Notes: generated by a model not told the origin, from the letters alone. DNA of 25,306 bases from DATDRQ01 sp035291645 (GCA_035291645.1 DATDRQ010000218.1:1-25306), one strand, 5' to 3'. Positions 6,984 to 15,392 are shown, counted from the stretch's first letter. Numbers and translations: made by a program.

Positions 6984-8756
6984 TTACCAGCCGCTGGCAG
7001 CGAAGACCTTTTCCAGCAGCACGGCCCGCTCGGCGGGCGTCATCGGGCGCGGGCGGGCGTAATCCACGAAGACGATCGGGATCAGCTCGACGCCCAGGTA
7101 GCGCCCATCATAGAAAACGTGCATATCGATGAAGCCATCATCACAGGCGTTATCGGTGCAGAAATGGTACTGGTCGAAGAACAGGTTGCCCAGGCCATAA
7201 TGGATGAAGGCCTCCCCGGCGAAGTCCATCGCCTGCGGCTGGTGGGCCTGGCTGCCGCTCACGACCGCTGCGCCGGCCTTGGCCATGCCGCGGAAGTCCT
7301 TTAGCTGGCCCGGCTGGGCGGCGTAGGTGTAGTATTCAAAGTGCTGGAAGGTGGCGATCACCTGGTAGCCTTCGCCGCGCAGGCGGGCGATCTCCTGGTG
7401 CATCCAGTCATAGTCGCAGGCGACCGCGCCAGGCTGTTTCGCAGCTGCCGTGGCGTAACCGCCGCCCTTGGCGTTGCAACCGATGAAGGCCAGCCGGTTG
7501 CCATTGTGCTCGAACCGGCGCGCCTGGCGGGCGTCGTCCCGGTCATAGCCGCCGCCGTAGTAGGGCCAGCCGCGCTGCTCGTACATCTTGAGGGTGTAGC
7601 GCATGGCTTCCGGCCCCCGATCCCCGAAGTGGTCGCCGGTCAGCTCGACGATATCGGTGCCGACTTCCTCGAGTAGTTCGATGTACTCCGGCGGGGTGCA
7701 GAAGACCAGGCCCTCCTGGGTGGGGTTGGCGGGCGGGCAATCGGGGGTGAAGGGGATCTCGTTGCTGATGTGGGCGAAATCGGCGTCGCGCAGGATTTCG
7801 CCGATGTCTTTCGCCGGGTAGGTGATGCCGTTGCGGCGCATGGTGAAGGCGGTGGCGCGCACCAGGGCGGTCACCCCGGTCAGGGCGACGGTGGTAAGTT
7901 TATTTGGGTCGCGGTTGGAATCCGGGAGGCCGGCAAAGGCGCCGCCGTCCGGCTGCGCGGCGAGCAGCGATTCGACCAGGACCGGGTCGCCAGCCAGCGA
8001 GAAGGGTACGACCAGGGGGTAGGCCGCCAGGTCGAAGTCCTTGTGCAGGGGGGACTGCCCATCGACCTGCAAGACTTTCCAGCGCGGCTCGAGCGCCTCG
8101 AAAGGCACGATCGCCCAGGTCGGGCGGCGATCCCAGGCGGCCTCGAGCAGTTCGCCACCCGGTAGGACTTCAGTTGCCCCGGCTGCCGGTTCGCCCCACC
8201 AGGCGGAGAAGACCGCCTGGGTGCGCTCGTCCATCAAGAGCGGTTGCCCCGCGAACGGCCCGCTGGAGTCGCCCTTCCAGGTGTCGCGGATGTCTGCCAG
8301 TTCGACTCCATCCGGGATGGTAGGGAAGGGCGCAACCAGGGCATACACCCAGCGACTGGCGACCTGCTGGTCGCCGACCTCCAGGCGCAGGCGGGCCTGC
8401 TCCGGCGAAGCGGCTGGGGAGAAATCAAGTTCTCGCAGGCTCGCCTTAAGGGCATCTGGAAGGTAAGCCGCGATCCAGACGGTGTCGCCGGATGCCAGGG
8501 GTGAAATGCCGGTTGCTGTAGGGGCGTTTTCAACGGCGTTTTCAACGGCGTTGGCCGGGAGCTGGGTGGCGGTCTCGGCGCCGGGTGGCCGGGGCTGGAA
8601 GGGCGTGCGGGTCGGGGGCCGGCCCGGGGCGCCGGCCGGCTCAGCGGCAGACGGCTGACTCGAGGGGATTGCCGGGAGATCGGCGCCAGAGGCGCAGGCG
8701 ACCAGGGACAGGCCAAGGATCAACGCCGCACAAACGATTAGAGAGACGACTTTCAT
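6984..8756 (-). CDS. CapA-like (PGA_cap) metallophosphoesterase-fold lipoprotein
   Basis: 590 residues. The N-terminus is a lipoprotein signal peptide with lipobox LVAC (Cys21), then a Pro/Ala-rich stretch containing a small VENA tandem repeat. Residues about 60-285 form a domain I cannot name securely. The C-terminal half (about 290-590) matches the CapA / PGA_cap family, related to calcineurin-type phosphoesterases: DADFAHISNEIPF, DIVELTGDHFGDRG, ATFQHFEYYTY, GSQAHQPQAMDF, and IHYGLGNLFFDQ. CapA in Bacillus takes part in poly-gamma-glutamate export; other members have unknown roles at the cell surface. The usual N-N-H of the second motif reads G-D-H here. Its ATG overlaps the TGA of ftcD (ATGA), so the two are translationally coupled. 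The functional link to folate metabolism is unclear. Confidence 0.85.
   Translation of the reverse strand: MKVVSLIVCAALILGLSLVACASGADLPAIPSSQPSAAEPAGAPGRPPTRTPFQPRPPGAETATQLPANAVENAVENAPTATGISPLASGDTVWIAAYLPDALKASLRELDFSPAASPEQARLRLEVGDQQVASRWVYALVAPFPTIPDGVELADIRDTWKGDSSGPFAGQPLLMDERTQAVFSAWWGEPAAGATEVLPGGELLEAAWDRRPTWAIVPFEALEPRWKVLQVDGQSPLHKDFDLAAYPLVVPFSLAGDPVLVESLLAAQPDGGAFAGLPDSNRDPNKLTTVALTGVTALVRATAFTMRRNGITYPAKDIGEILRDADFAHISNEIPFTPDCPPANPTQEGLVFCTPPEYIELLEEVGTDIVELTGDHFGDRGPEAMRYTLKMYEQRGWPYYGGGYDRDDARQARRFEHNGNRLAFIGCNAKGGGYATAAAKQPGAVACDYDWMHQEIARLRGEGYQVIATFQHFEYYTYAAQPGQLKDFRGMAKAGAAVVSGSQAHQPQAMDFAGEAFIHYGLGNLFFDQYHFCTDNACDDGFIDMHVFYDGRYLGVELIPIVFVDYARPRPMTPAERAVLLEKVFAASGW
8523..8552. 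repeat. 12-bp in-frame tandem repeat, 2.5 copies
   Basis: GGCGTTTTCAAC is repeated twice and followed by GGCGTT. The repeat is inside the CapA-like gene and encodes Val-Glu-Asn-Ala repeats in the linker behind the lipid anchor. A multiple of three keeps the frame, so slippage here could vary linker length. Confidence 0.8.
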
Positions 8757-10294
8757 GCGGAGGCCAGGCCCCCGCGTTCGCGGATGGTCTTCTGGATCTG
8801 CTCCTGCAAGCCGGCCGCGCTGTTTTCCTGAATCTGGAGCTCATCCGCCAGTTGCCCGGCGGCCTCCCGGTCTTCCAAGGCGGCGACATTGATGCGTACG
8901 TTGAGGGCGGCGCCTGCCAGGGCGGCACCCGCCAGGGCGGCAGCGGTGCCGGCGTCGCTGATGGCGTTCACGTTGCCGAGCACCACCACCTGGTTCACCA
9001 GGTCGAGCACCTGGACGCACCACTGGACCACCGAGAGCGGCACGCGCGCCGCTTCCAGCATGGCGGACTGGACCGCAGCCGAGCGGGCCTGCTGCTCGGC
9101 TGGATCGTCCTTGGGGAGCTTGTAAGCGGCCATCACGGCCTCGTAAGCAGCGGCGTCCTGGGAGACCGCCTCGGCCAGGGCGGCGCGCAACCCTTCGGCC
9201 TCCTCCAGAACGATCCTCATCTGCGTTTCGACCCCGGCATACTTCTTCCGCCCGATCGTCAGGCGGGCGACCATGGCCACCAACCCGGCGGACATGGCGC
9301 CGGCATAAGCGCTGGCGGAGCCGCCTCCGGGGGCTGGCGTCTCAGCCGCCAGGGCCTCCAGGAAATCCTGGCCCTGGCCTCCAGAGGTGCTCTCCTGCAG
9401 GGCGGTATACAGGCGCCGTTCGAGCACCTGCTCCGGCTCGAATTGGTCGAGCTGCAGGTACCAGCGGGCGGCCTCCACGATGGCATCCTGCGGGATCAGA
9501 CCGACCAGCTCGCTGTGATGGATTTCGACTCCATAGCGGGCGGCCTCGCGCCGGATCAGCTCCACGGCGCGGGCGACCGGCGTCTTGCGGAAGTCGGTCA
9601 GGTTCATCGAGACCTGGGCGCGCCCATCCACCAGCAGGCCGAGCGCCTTGACGTAGCGCAGCCCGCCGGAGGAGTGCCGGATGGCGCGGGCGATGCGTTC
9701 GGCGATGGCGACCTCGCTCGTCGTGAGGTAGACGTTATAGGCGATCAGGAAAGGCCGGGCGCCGATCACAGTAGCTCCAGCCGGGCCTAATCGGGCGGGC
9801 CCGAAGTCTGGGGCGCGCTCCGGATTGGTCAGGATGTCTTCTTTCAGCCCCTCATATTGGCCCTTGCGCAGGTTCTCCAGGTTCTGGCGTTCGGGGCGTG
9901 TGGCAGCCTGCTCGTACAGGTAGACGGGTATGCCCAGCTCGTCACCGACGCGCTGTCCCAGCCGGCGGGCGATCTCGACGCAGTCCTGCATACTGACCTC
10001 CGCCAGGGGTACGAACGGCACCACGTCGGTGGCGCCGATGCGCGGGTGCTCGCCGGTGTGCTGGTCCAGGTCGATCAGCCGGGCGGCGGTGGCGATGCTC
10101 TGGAAGGCGGCTTCTTCGACTGCAACAGGCGACCCGACGAAGGTGAACACGGTGCGGTTGTGGTCAAGGTCCGAGTGTCGGTCGAGCACGCGCACGCCGG
10201 GCACGGCACGGATCGAGGCCAGGATGGCTTCTACCACCTCTGGGCGGCGGGCTTCGGAATAATTAGGGACGCATTCGACGAGCGGTTGGGGCAT
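8753..10294 (-). CDS. ftcD: Bifunctional glutamate formiminotransferase / formiminotetrahydrofolate cyclodeaminase
   Basis: 513 residues, close to the ~540 of animal FTCD. Residues 1-300 are the formiminotransferase part (ECVPNYSEAR at the start; DQHTGEHPRIGATDVVPFVP, in which His83 matches the catalytic His82). After a linker, about 305-510 is the all-helical cyclodeaminase domain with APGGGSASAYAGAM. Together they move the formimino group of formiminoglutamate to tetrahydrofolate and release ammonia to give methenyl-THF, the end of one histidine degradation route. No other hut gene is in the window. A TATAAT box (10375-10370) lies about 70 bp upstream on this strand. No clear Shine-Dalgarno sequence precedes ATG 10294. 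The stop overlaps the CapA-like ATG. Confidence 0.95.
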   Translation of the reverse strand: MPQPLVECVPNYSEARRPEVVEAILASIRAVPGVRVLDRHSDLDHNRTVFTFVGSPVAVEEAAFQSIATAARLIDLDQHTGEHPRIGATDVVPFVPLAEVSMQDCVEIARRLGQRVGDELGIPVYLYEQAATRPERQNLENLRKGQYEGLKEDILTNPERAPDFGPARLGPAGATVIGARPFLIAYNVYLTTSEVAIAERIARAIRHSSGGLRYVKALGLLVDGRAQVSMNLTDFRKTPVARAVELIRREAARYGVEIHHSELVGLIPQDAIVEAARWYLQLDQFEPEQVLERRLYTALQESTSGGQGQDFLEALAAETPAPGGGSASAYAGAMSAGLVAMVARLTIGRKKYAGVETQMRIVLEEAEGLRAALAEAVSQDAAAYEAVMAAYKLPKDDPAEQQARSAAVQSAMLEAARVPLSVVQWCVQVLDLVNQVVVLGNVNAISDAGTAAALAGAALAGAALNVRINVAALEDREAAGQLADELQIQENSAAGLQEQIQKTIRERGGLASA

Positions 10295-10339
10295 GGTAGG
10301 TGTTCCAAAGCAGGGTGGGAATTTTGGCAGGCCGTTTCA

Positions 10340-10519
10340 CCGGTGAAGCAGGAATTGCATCAGCCGGTAATTATAATCGCTGGCGAAATTTTCGATTTGG
10401 GAGATTGCGGGTGTTGGCGTCGGTATGTTCCTTGCAACCTTGAATGGCAACCGGCGCGCGAGTAGCAGGCCGGTCGATTGCAAATTTTTTTATTTACCTG
10501 AAGGGCGCTGCTTCACCGG
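10340..10519. repeat. 12-bp inverted repeat pair between divergent promoters
   Basis: CCGGTGAAGCAG at 10340-10351 recurs exactly inverted as CTGCTTCACCGG at 10508-10519. The first copy lies downstream of the ftcD -10 box and the second about 45 bp upstream of the -10 box of the divergent wall-protein gene. The placement suits binding sites of a shared regulator. Otherwise this 290-bp gap holds only the two -10 boxes. Confidence 0.4.
10370..10375 (-). promoter_or_regulatory. Candidate -10 box of the ftcD operon
   Basis: On the minus strand the sequence reads TATAAT, a perfect -10 hexamer, with a weak -35 region upstream. Transcription would start near 10363 and give a leader of about 70 nt. 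The perfect palindrome TTCACCGGTGAA (10336-10347) then lies in that leader. Confidence 0.45.
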
Positions 10520-10564
10520 GTATCAGATGTCACCTTTCTGAACGTAGGACATAATAAAATTCGT

Positions 10565-10570
10565 TATAAT
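10565..10570 (+). promoter_or_regulatory. Candidate -10 box giving a near-leaderless transcript
   Basis: A perfect TATAAT ends 14 bp before ATG 10585. Transcription would start around 10576-10578, leaving a leader of only 7-9 nt with no room for, and no sign of, a Shine-Dalgarno sequence. No good -35 is visible at 16-18 bp. Confidence 0.5.
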
Positions 10571-10584
10571 TAGCCAGTCGACCA

Positions 10585-12132
10585 ATGGCTCAATCCTTCA
10601 TCACACCTTCCAAGATCATCCTGGCAGCCCTGGTGCTGATCGGTGCAGTAATTACCTGCGCGGTGATCGCTGCCCGGGATACGCAGACCTGGCTTGGCGG
10701 CGGGCCTGCCTCCGGGGGCAACCTGCCCGTGTTCCTGGCGCCTACCCAACTGGCCCAGGCGACGGCAGACGCTCAGAAACTCCAGGAGCCCTCCGCCAGC
10801 CCCACTCCGGATGCACCGCATACTTTACCCACCCTGCGCGCCGATGCAGATGAGTACGTGATCCAGTCAGGCGATACGCTCAACAAGATCGCCCGTAGTT
10901 TTCAGGTCAGTGTGAAAGCCATTCTAGAGAATAACAGCCTGGAGGATGCCGATCTGATCGAGGTGGGCCAGGTGCTGCAGATCCCGCCGCCAGAACCCGG
11001 CAGTACAGGACCCGATTTCAAGATCTTGCCCGATTCGGAGCTGGTCTACGGACCAGCCAGCGCCGAATTCGACGTAGGCAGTTTCGTGCACAGTCAGGGC
11101 GGCTATCTCTCAACGTATAAAGAAGAGGTCGAAGGCCGCCAGATGAGCGGTGTAAAGATCGTCGAGCGGGTGGCGCGCGATTTTTCCGTCAACCCGCGCC
11201 TGCTACTGGCCCTGCTCGAGCACCAAAGCGGTTGGGTTACCCAGACCAGCCCGGATGAGGAGACGCTGGAATACCCGCTCGGCTGGTTTGACGAGCTGCG
11301 CCCGGGTCTGTATCGCCAGCTGGCCTGGGCGGCGGACAACCTGAACCGGGGTTACTATATGTGGCGGGTGGACGGGGTATCCGTTTGGGAACTGGCGGAT
11401 GGGAACGTGGTCCCCATTGCACCGACGATTAACGCCGGCACCGCCGGGGTGCAGCACTTCTTCTCACAGCTGCTCGGTCAGGATGCCTGGGAGCAGTCGG
11501 TCTCCGATCATGGGCTGTACGCCACCTTCCTGGCCTTCTTTGGGAGCCCGTTCGGCTACGCGGTGGAGCCGCTGCTCCCGACAGACTTATCCCAGCCGGA
11601 GATGCAGCTGCCTTTCAATGAGGGTCAGACCTGGTATTTCACCGGCGGCCCGCACGGCGGCTGGGCGGGCGGCTCGGCCTGGGCGGCGCTGGATTTCGCC
11701 CCGCCCGGACAGGCCCTGGGCTGTGTGCAGAGCGACGCCTGGGTCACGGCGGTCTCCGATGGGCCGGTCGTGCGCACCGGGGACGGGGCGGTGGTGCAGG
11801 ACCTGGACGGGGACGGTTTCGAGCAGACCGGCTGGACGGTGCTGTATATGCACGTCGAGAGCCGGGAGCGGGTCGAGGAGGGCGCCTATCTCGAGGCCGG
11901 GGAGCAGGTCGGGCATCCTTCCTGCGAGGGGGGCGTCTCGACCGGTACCCACCTGCACCTGGCGCGCCGCTACAACGGGGAATGGATCCCGGCTGACCAG
12001 GATGTCCCCTTCGAGTTGGATGGGTGGGTATCCACGGGCCAGGGCAATGAATATGATGGTGTCCTGATCCGTGGGGATGAGACCGTCGAGGCGTTGGAGG
12101 GACGCCAGCCTGAGAATGCGATCGAGCGCTGA
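10585..12132 (+). CDS. Membrane-anchored LysM / M23-like peptidase, paralog 1 of 3
   Basis: 515 residues. A single N-terminal membrane helix (9-30) anchors the protein; there is no convincing lipobox. A Pro/Thr linker leads to a LysM domain (90-134, YVIQSGDTLNKIARSF), which binds peptidoglycan. A central helical region (about 145-345, with VNPRLLLALLEHQSGW) looks lysozyme-like. The C-terminal part (about 350-500) is M23-like: His357 and Asp370, His423, and the HLH pair His456/His458 in STGTHLHLARRYNGEW. A DLDGDG loop (406-411) is inserted between strands, and Cys380/Cys447 are conserved in all three paralogs. M23 enzymes cut peptide cross-links in cell walls outside the membrane. ATG 10585 follows a TATAAT by only 14 bp. 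It is first in a tandem array of three. Confidence 0.85.
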   Translation: MAQSFITPSKIILAALVLIGAVITCAVIAARDTQTWLGGGPASGGNLPVFLAPTQLAQATADAQKLQEPSASPTPDAPHTLPTLRADADEYVIQSGDTLNKIARSFQVSVKAILENNSLEDADLIEVGQVLQIPPPEPGSTGPDFKILPDSELVYGPASAEFDVGSFVHSQGGYLSTYKEEVEGRQMSGVKIVERVARDFSVNPRLLLALLEHQSGWVTQTSPDEETLEYPLGWFDELRPGLYRQLAWAADNLNRGYYMWRVDGVSVWELADGNVVPIAPTINAGTAGVQHFFSQLLGQDAWEQSVSDHGLYATFLAFFGSPFGYAVEPLLPTDLSQPEMQLPFNEGQTWYFTGGPHGGWAGGSAWAALDFAPPGQALGCVQSDAWVTAVSDGPVVRTGDGAVVQDLDGDGFEQTGWTVLYMHVESRERVEEGAYLEAGEQVGHPSCEGGVSTGTHLHLARRYNGEWIPADQDVPFELDGWVSTGQGNEYDGVLIRGDETVEALEGRQPENAIER

Positions 12133-13786
12133 CGCCCGGCCGCGGGCGCGCACCAGGCTTTTCCTGTTGGCTTGCTTCCTGCTAGGGACGGCGAGCCTGG
12201 CTTGCTCCCTGGCGCCAAAGGCCGCTACCGAGCCGATCTTCATGGCTCCCGGGGGGATTAATTTCGAGGAGAGCCAGCCCCAGCCCACGGCGCTGGCGCA
12301 GTTCCCAACCAACACAGCAGAGCCAGCTGTCACGCTGCCTGTCACCCTCGACCCCCCAGCCGAGATGATTTCTGAGGTGCCCGAGGCCACCCCACAGGAG
12401 CCAACCCCTGAACCACCTCAGGCACCGACGGCTATTCCCACCGCAACGCCGACCCAGTCGGTCGTAAACACGACCCCGCTCCTGTATTACACCCAGGCCG
12501 GCGATACCTTGCCGGTGGTTTCGGTGCGCTTTGGGGTCGAACCGGAGGAGATCACCTCGCCCGATCCGATCCCGGAGACGGCGCTGTTCAACCCGGGACA
12601 ACTGTTGATCATTCCCAACCGCCTGGCGAATACCACCTCCTCCCAGCACCTGATGCCGGATAGCGAGATCGTCTACTCTCCCTCGGCGATCGATTTCGAT
12701 ATAGCCGCCTTTGCGGAGCAGTCCGGCGGATACCTGGACCGGCACACGCAATACCTGGCGAGCACCGGGATCAACACCGGGTCGCAGGTGGTGGCGCGCG
12801 TGGCGATCGAGAACTCGATCAACCCGCGCATCCTGCTGGCGCTGCTGGAGTACCAGAGCGGCTGGGTGTATGGCGATCCGGCGACGACCAACCAGCTCGA
12901 GTACCCGATGGGGAGGGTGGACCTGAAGGAAAAAGGCTTCTACCAGCAGCTGGCCTGGGCGCTCAACCAGCTCTCAATCGGCTACTACGGCTGGCGGGAA
13001 GGCCGCCTGACAGAGATCGAGCTCTCGGACGGAGTGACCGCCCGGCTGGCTCCCGACCTGAACGCCGGCACGGCAGCCCTGCAATACTACTTCGCCCAGG
13101 TCTATGACAGCCAGGGCTGGATCGAGGCGCTCGATCCACAGACCGGCTTCCCGGCGCTCTACGAGCAGATGTTCGGCAGCCCGTGGGTGCGCGCCCAGGC
13201 GGTCGAGCCGCTCTACCCGCCGGACCTGGTGCAGCCGCCGCTCAGCCTGCCCTTCGCCCCGGGCCAGATCTGGGCCTATACCGGCGGGCCGCACGGCGCC
13301 TGGGAGCGGGACGGCGCCTGGGCAGCCGTCGATTTCGCCCCCGGCAGCAGCCAGGCGGGCTGCGTAGCGAACGGCAAGTTTGCGATGGCCTCCGCCGCCG
13401 GGCTGGTGACCCGCTCCGAGAACGGCATGATCGCCCTGGACCTGGACGGCGACGGGCGCGAGGAGACCGGCTGGGTATTGATCTACCTGCACCTGGCGGA
13501 GAAGGGCCGCCTGCCCAAGGGCGCCTGGGCTGAGGCGGGCGACCCGCTGGGACACCCTTCCTGCGAGGGGGGCTACTCCACCGGGACGCACCTGCACCTC
13601 GCCCGCAAGTACAACGGCGAGTGGATCGTCGCCGAAGGGCCGCTGCCCTTCGTGCTGAGCGGGTGGACCGTGCACGCCGGCGACCTGCCTTACCAGGGCA
13701 CCATGACGCGCGGCGACCAGACGGTGCGGGCCAGCATCTTAAGCCCGTCTTACTCGCAGATCATCCGCCGGGCGGATGACCCGTGA
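12116..13786 (+). CDS. Lipoprotein LysM-like / M23-like peptidase, paralog 2 of 3
   Basis: 556 residues from ATG 12116. I chose this start because it puts a classic lipoprotein signal at the N-terminus (Arg-rich n-region, hydrophobic core, lipobox SLAC with Cys30) and has GGAGGG upstream; in-frame starts at 12071 and 12077 would bury that signal. It overlaps the end of paralog 1 by 17 bp. A Pro/Thr linker (about 50-120) precedes a LysM-like domain (123-168, YYTQAGDTLPVVSVRFG). The central lysozyme-like region has INPRILLALLEYQSGW. The M23-like part has His393, Asp406, DLDGDG (442-447), His459, His492/His494, and Cys416/Cys483. Likely role: binding and remodelling peptidoglycan at the outer face of the membrane. 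Confidence 0.85.
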   Translation: MRSSADARPRARTRLFLLACFLLGTASLACSLAPKAATEPIFMAPGGINFEESQPQPTALAQFPTNTAEPAVTLPVTLDPPAEMISEVPEATPQEPTPEPPQAPTAIPTATPTQSVVNTTPLLYYTQAGDTLPVVSVRFGVEPEEITSPDPIPETALFNPGQLLIIPNRLANTTSSQHLMPDSEIVYSPSAIDFDIAAFAEQSGGYLDRHTQYLASTGINTGSQVVARVAIENSINPRILLALLEYQSGWVYGDPATTNQLEYPMGRVDLKEKGFYQQLAWALNQLSIGYYGWREGRLTEIELSDGVTARLAPDLNAGTAALQYYFAQVYDSQGWIEALDPQTGFPALYEQMFGSPWVRAQAVEPLYPPDLVQPPLSLPFAPGQIWAYTGGPHGAWERDGAWAAVDFAPGSSQAGCVANGKFAMASAAGLVTRSENGMIALDLDGDGREETGWVLIYLHLAEKGRLPKGAWAEAGDPLGHPSCEGGYSTGTHLHLARKYNGEWIVAEGPLPFVLSGWTVHAGDLPYQGTMTRGDQTVRASILSPSYSQIIRRADDP

Positions 13787-13820
13787 TCTAGAATTTCTCC
13801 CCTGGTAATGCCGTATCTGG

Positions 13821-13829
13821 TGTTATACT
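13821..13829 (+). promoter_or_regulatory. Extended -10 promoter element for paralog 3
   Basis: TGTTATACT fits the extended -10 pattern TGnTATAAT with one mismatch. No -35 hexamer is evident, as expected for this class. The start site would be near 13836, about 24 nt before ATG 13860. It suggests the third wall-protein gene can be transcribed separately. Confidence 0.45.
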
Positions 13830-13859
13830 GACCGCCCCGAAATCTCCAGATTGGCCTGA

Positions 13860-15356
13860 ATGTCTTTGAAACCGCGTCTCCTATTCCCGCTCTCCCTCCT
13901 GATTATAGTCGGGCTCATCGCCAGCGCCTGCCAGCCGCAGCCGGGCGCTGCAGTGCTGGTGGTCCAGGCAACTGAGGCCAGCGTGACCGAGCCGCCCACC
14001 CCTCTCCCCGAAGCGACCCCCTTCCCCACCCGGCCTCCCTACCAGCCGGGCGAGATGGTCGATTACCTCGCCCAGACCGGCGACACCCTGCCGGGTCTGG
14101 CGGCGCATTTCAACACCTCGATCGAAGAGATTCTGGAAGCCAACCCGATCATCCCGCAGGATGCCACCACCATGCCGCCCGGCATGCCGATGAAGATCCC
14201 CATCTACTATGCCCCGCTGTGGGGCTCACCCTTCCAGATCGTCCCGGATAGCCAGTTCGTCAATGGACCTGCTGGGGTAAACTTCGATACACAGGCCTTT
14301 ATCGACGAGCACCCCGGCTGGTTGAAGGATCACGTCGAGTACGCCGCCGACGCCACCCGCCGCGGTGGGAATATCGTCGACGATGTGGCCCTCAATTTCA
14401 GCGTCAGCCCGCGCCTGCTGCTGGCTCTTCTGGAGTACCAGTCCGGGGCGCTGAGCAACCCGGAGCGCCCGGAGAATGCCGCGGCATACGCCCTTGGCAA
14501 AGAGGACCGCGAGTACCGGGGGCTTTACATGCAGCTGGTCTGGGCGGCCAACACGCTCAATAACGCCTACTACCCCTATCGCAGCGGCGAACTCAACTCC
14601 CTCATCCTCAGCGATGGTTCCCTGCAGCGCCCGGACCCCTGGCAAAACGCCGCCACCGTCGCCTTGCAGAAGTACTATTCCATCCTGGGCTCGCCGGAGG
14701 AGTTTACCCATGCGACCGGTCCGGATGGGCTGGCGCGCAGCTTCCGGGAGTTGTTCGGCGACCCGTGGGCGGTGGACCAGCCGCATATCCCCGGCAGCCT
14801 GCGCCAGCCGGACTTCGTCTTCCCCTTCGAAGTGGGCACCACCTGGGCGCTGACCGGCGGGCCGCACACCGGCTGGGGGACGGGCGAACCGTACGCCGCG
14901 CTGGACTTCGCCCCGCCTTCCATCCGCGGGGGCTGCGTCGACACCGGGGAATGGGTGACGGCGGTCGCGCCGGGCGTGGTGGCGCGCTCGGAGGAGGGCA
15001 TCGTGGTGCTCGACCTGGACGGCGACGGGGATGAGCGTACCGGCTGGGTGGTCTTCCACCTGCACGTGGCGACCAAGGACCGCGCCCCGCTCGGCAAAAG
15101 CGTCCAGACCGGCGACCCGCTCGGGCACCCGTCCTGCGAGCGCGGCAAGAGCACAGGCACGCACGTGCACCTGGCCCGCAAGTACAACGGCGAGTGGCTG
15201 CTGGCGCAGGGGACGCTGGGCTTCAACCTGGAGGGTTGGGTGGCGCACAACGGGAGCGTCGAGTACCAGGGGACGATGACGCGCTTCGGCCAGACCGTGA
15301 CCGCCTGCGTGTGTTCCAACGCGGCCAGCTTCCTCACGGCGGGGGAGCGGAAGTAG
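13860..15356 (+). CDS. Lipoprotein LysM-like / M23-like peptidase, paralog 3 of 3
   Basis: 498 residues. A lipoprotein signal peptide with lipobox ASAC (Cys24) is followed by a Pro/Thr linker and a LysM-like domain (about 68-114, YLAQTGDTLPGLAAHFNTSI). The central region again carries VSPRLLLALLEYQSGA, then GLYMQLVWAANTLN. The M23-like domain has His336, Asp349, DLDGDG (385-390), His402, His435/His437 in STGTHVHLARKYNGEW, and Cys359/Cys426. It lies 73 bp after paralog 2 and has its own extended -10 box; the Shine-Dalgarno region is weak. A strong intrinsic terminator follows 36 bp after its stop. All three paralogs share domain order but have diverged widely, so the duplications are old. Confidence 0.85.
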   Translation: MSLKPRLLFPLSLLIIVGLIASACQPQPGAAVLVVQATEASVTEPPTPLPEATPFPTRPPYQPGEMVDYLAQTGDTLPGLAAHFNTSIEEILEANPIIPQDATTMPPGMPMKIPIYYAPLWGSPFQIVPDSQFVNGPAGVNFDTQAFIDEHPGWLKDHVEYAADATRRGGNIVDDVALNFSVSPRLLLALLEYQSGALSNPERPENAAAYALGKEDREYRGLYMQLVWAANTLNNAYYPYRSGELNSLILSDGSLQRPDPWQNAATVALQKYYSILGSPEEFTHATGPDGLARSFRELFGDPWAVDQPHIPGSLRQPDFVFPFEVGTTWALTGGPHTGWGTGEPYAALDFAPPSIRGGCVDTGEWVTAVAPGVVARSEEGIVVLDLDGDGDERTGWVVFHLHVATKDRAPLGKSVQTGDPLGHPSCERGKSTGTHVHLARKYNGEWLLAQGTLGFNLEGWVAHNGSVEYQGTMTRFGQTVTACVCSNAASFLTAGERK

Positions 15357-15392
15357 GCTCCGAGTTACTTGAAATCGAGAGAGATTGAATGG

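Noticed and set aside
8585..9790. Long open frame on the + strand (about 400 codons) opposite ftcD and the CapA-like gene
   Set aside because: It is antisense to two well-recognised genes, has low-complexity Gly/Asp/His composition and no ribosome site; GC-rich codon use creates such frames.
12071..12115. Earlier starts (GTG 12071, ATG 12077) for the second wall protein
   Set aside because: They would put about 13-15 extra residues before a perfect lipoprotein signal peptide.
14226..15248. Antisense frame of about 340 codons opposite the third LysM/M23 gene
   Set aside because: Arg/Ala/Val/Gly-rich translation with no family match; a shadow of the real gene.
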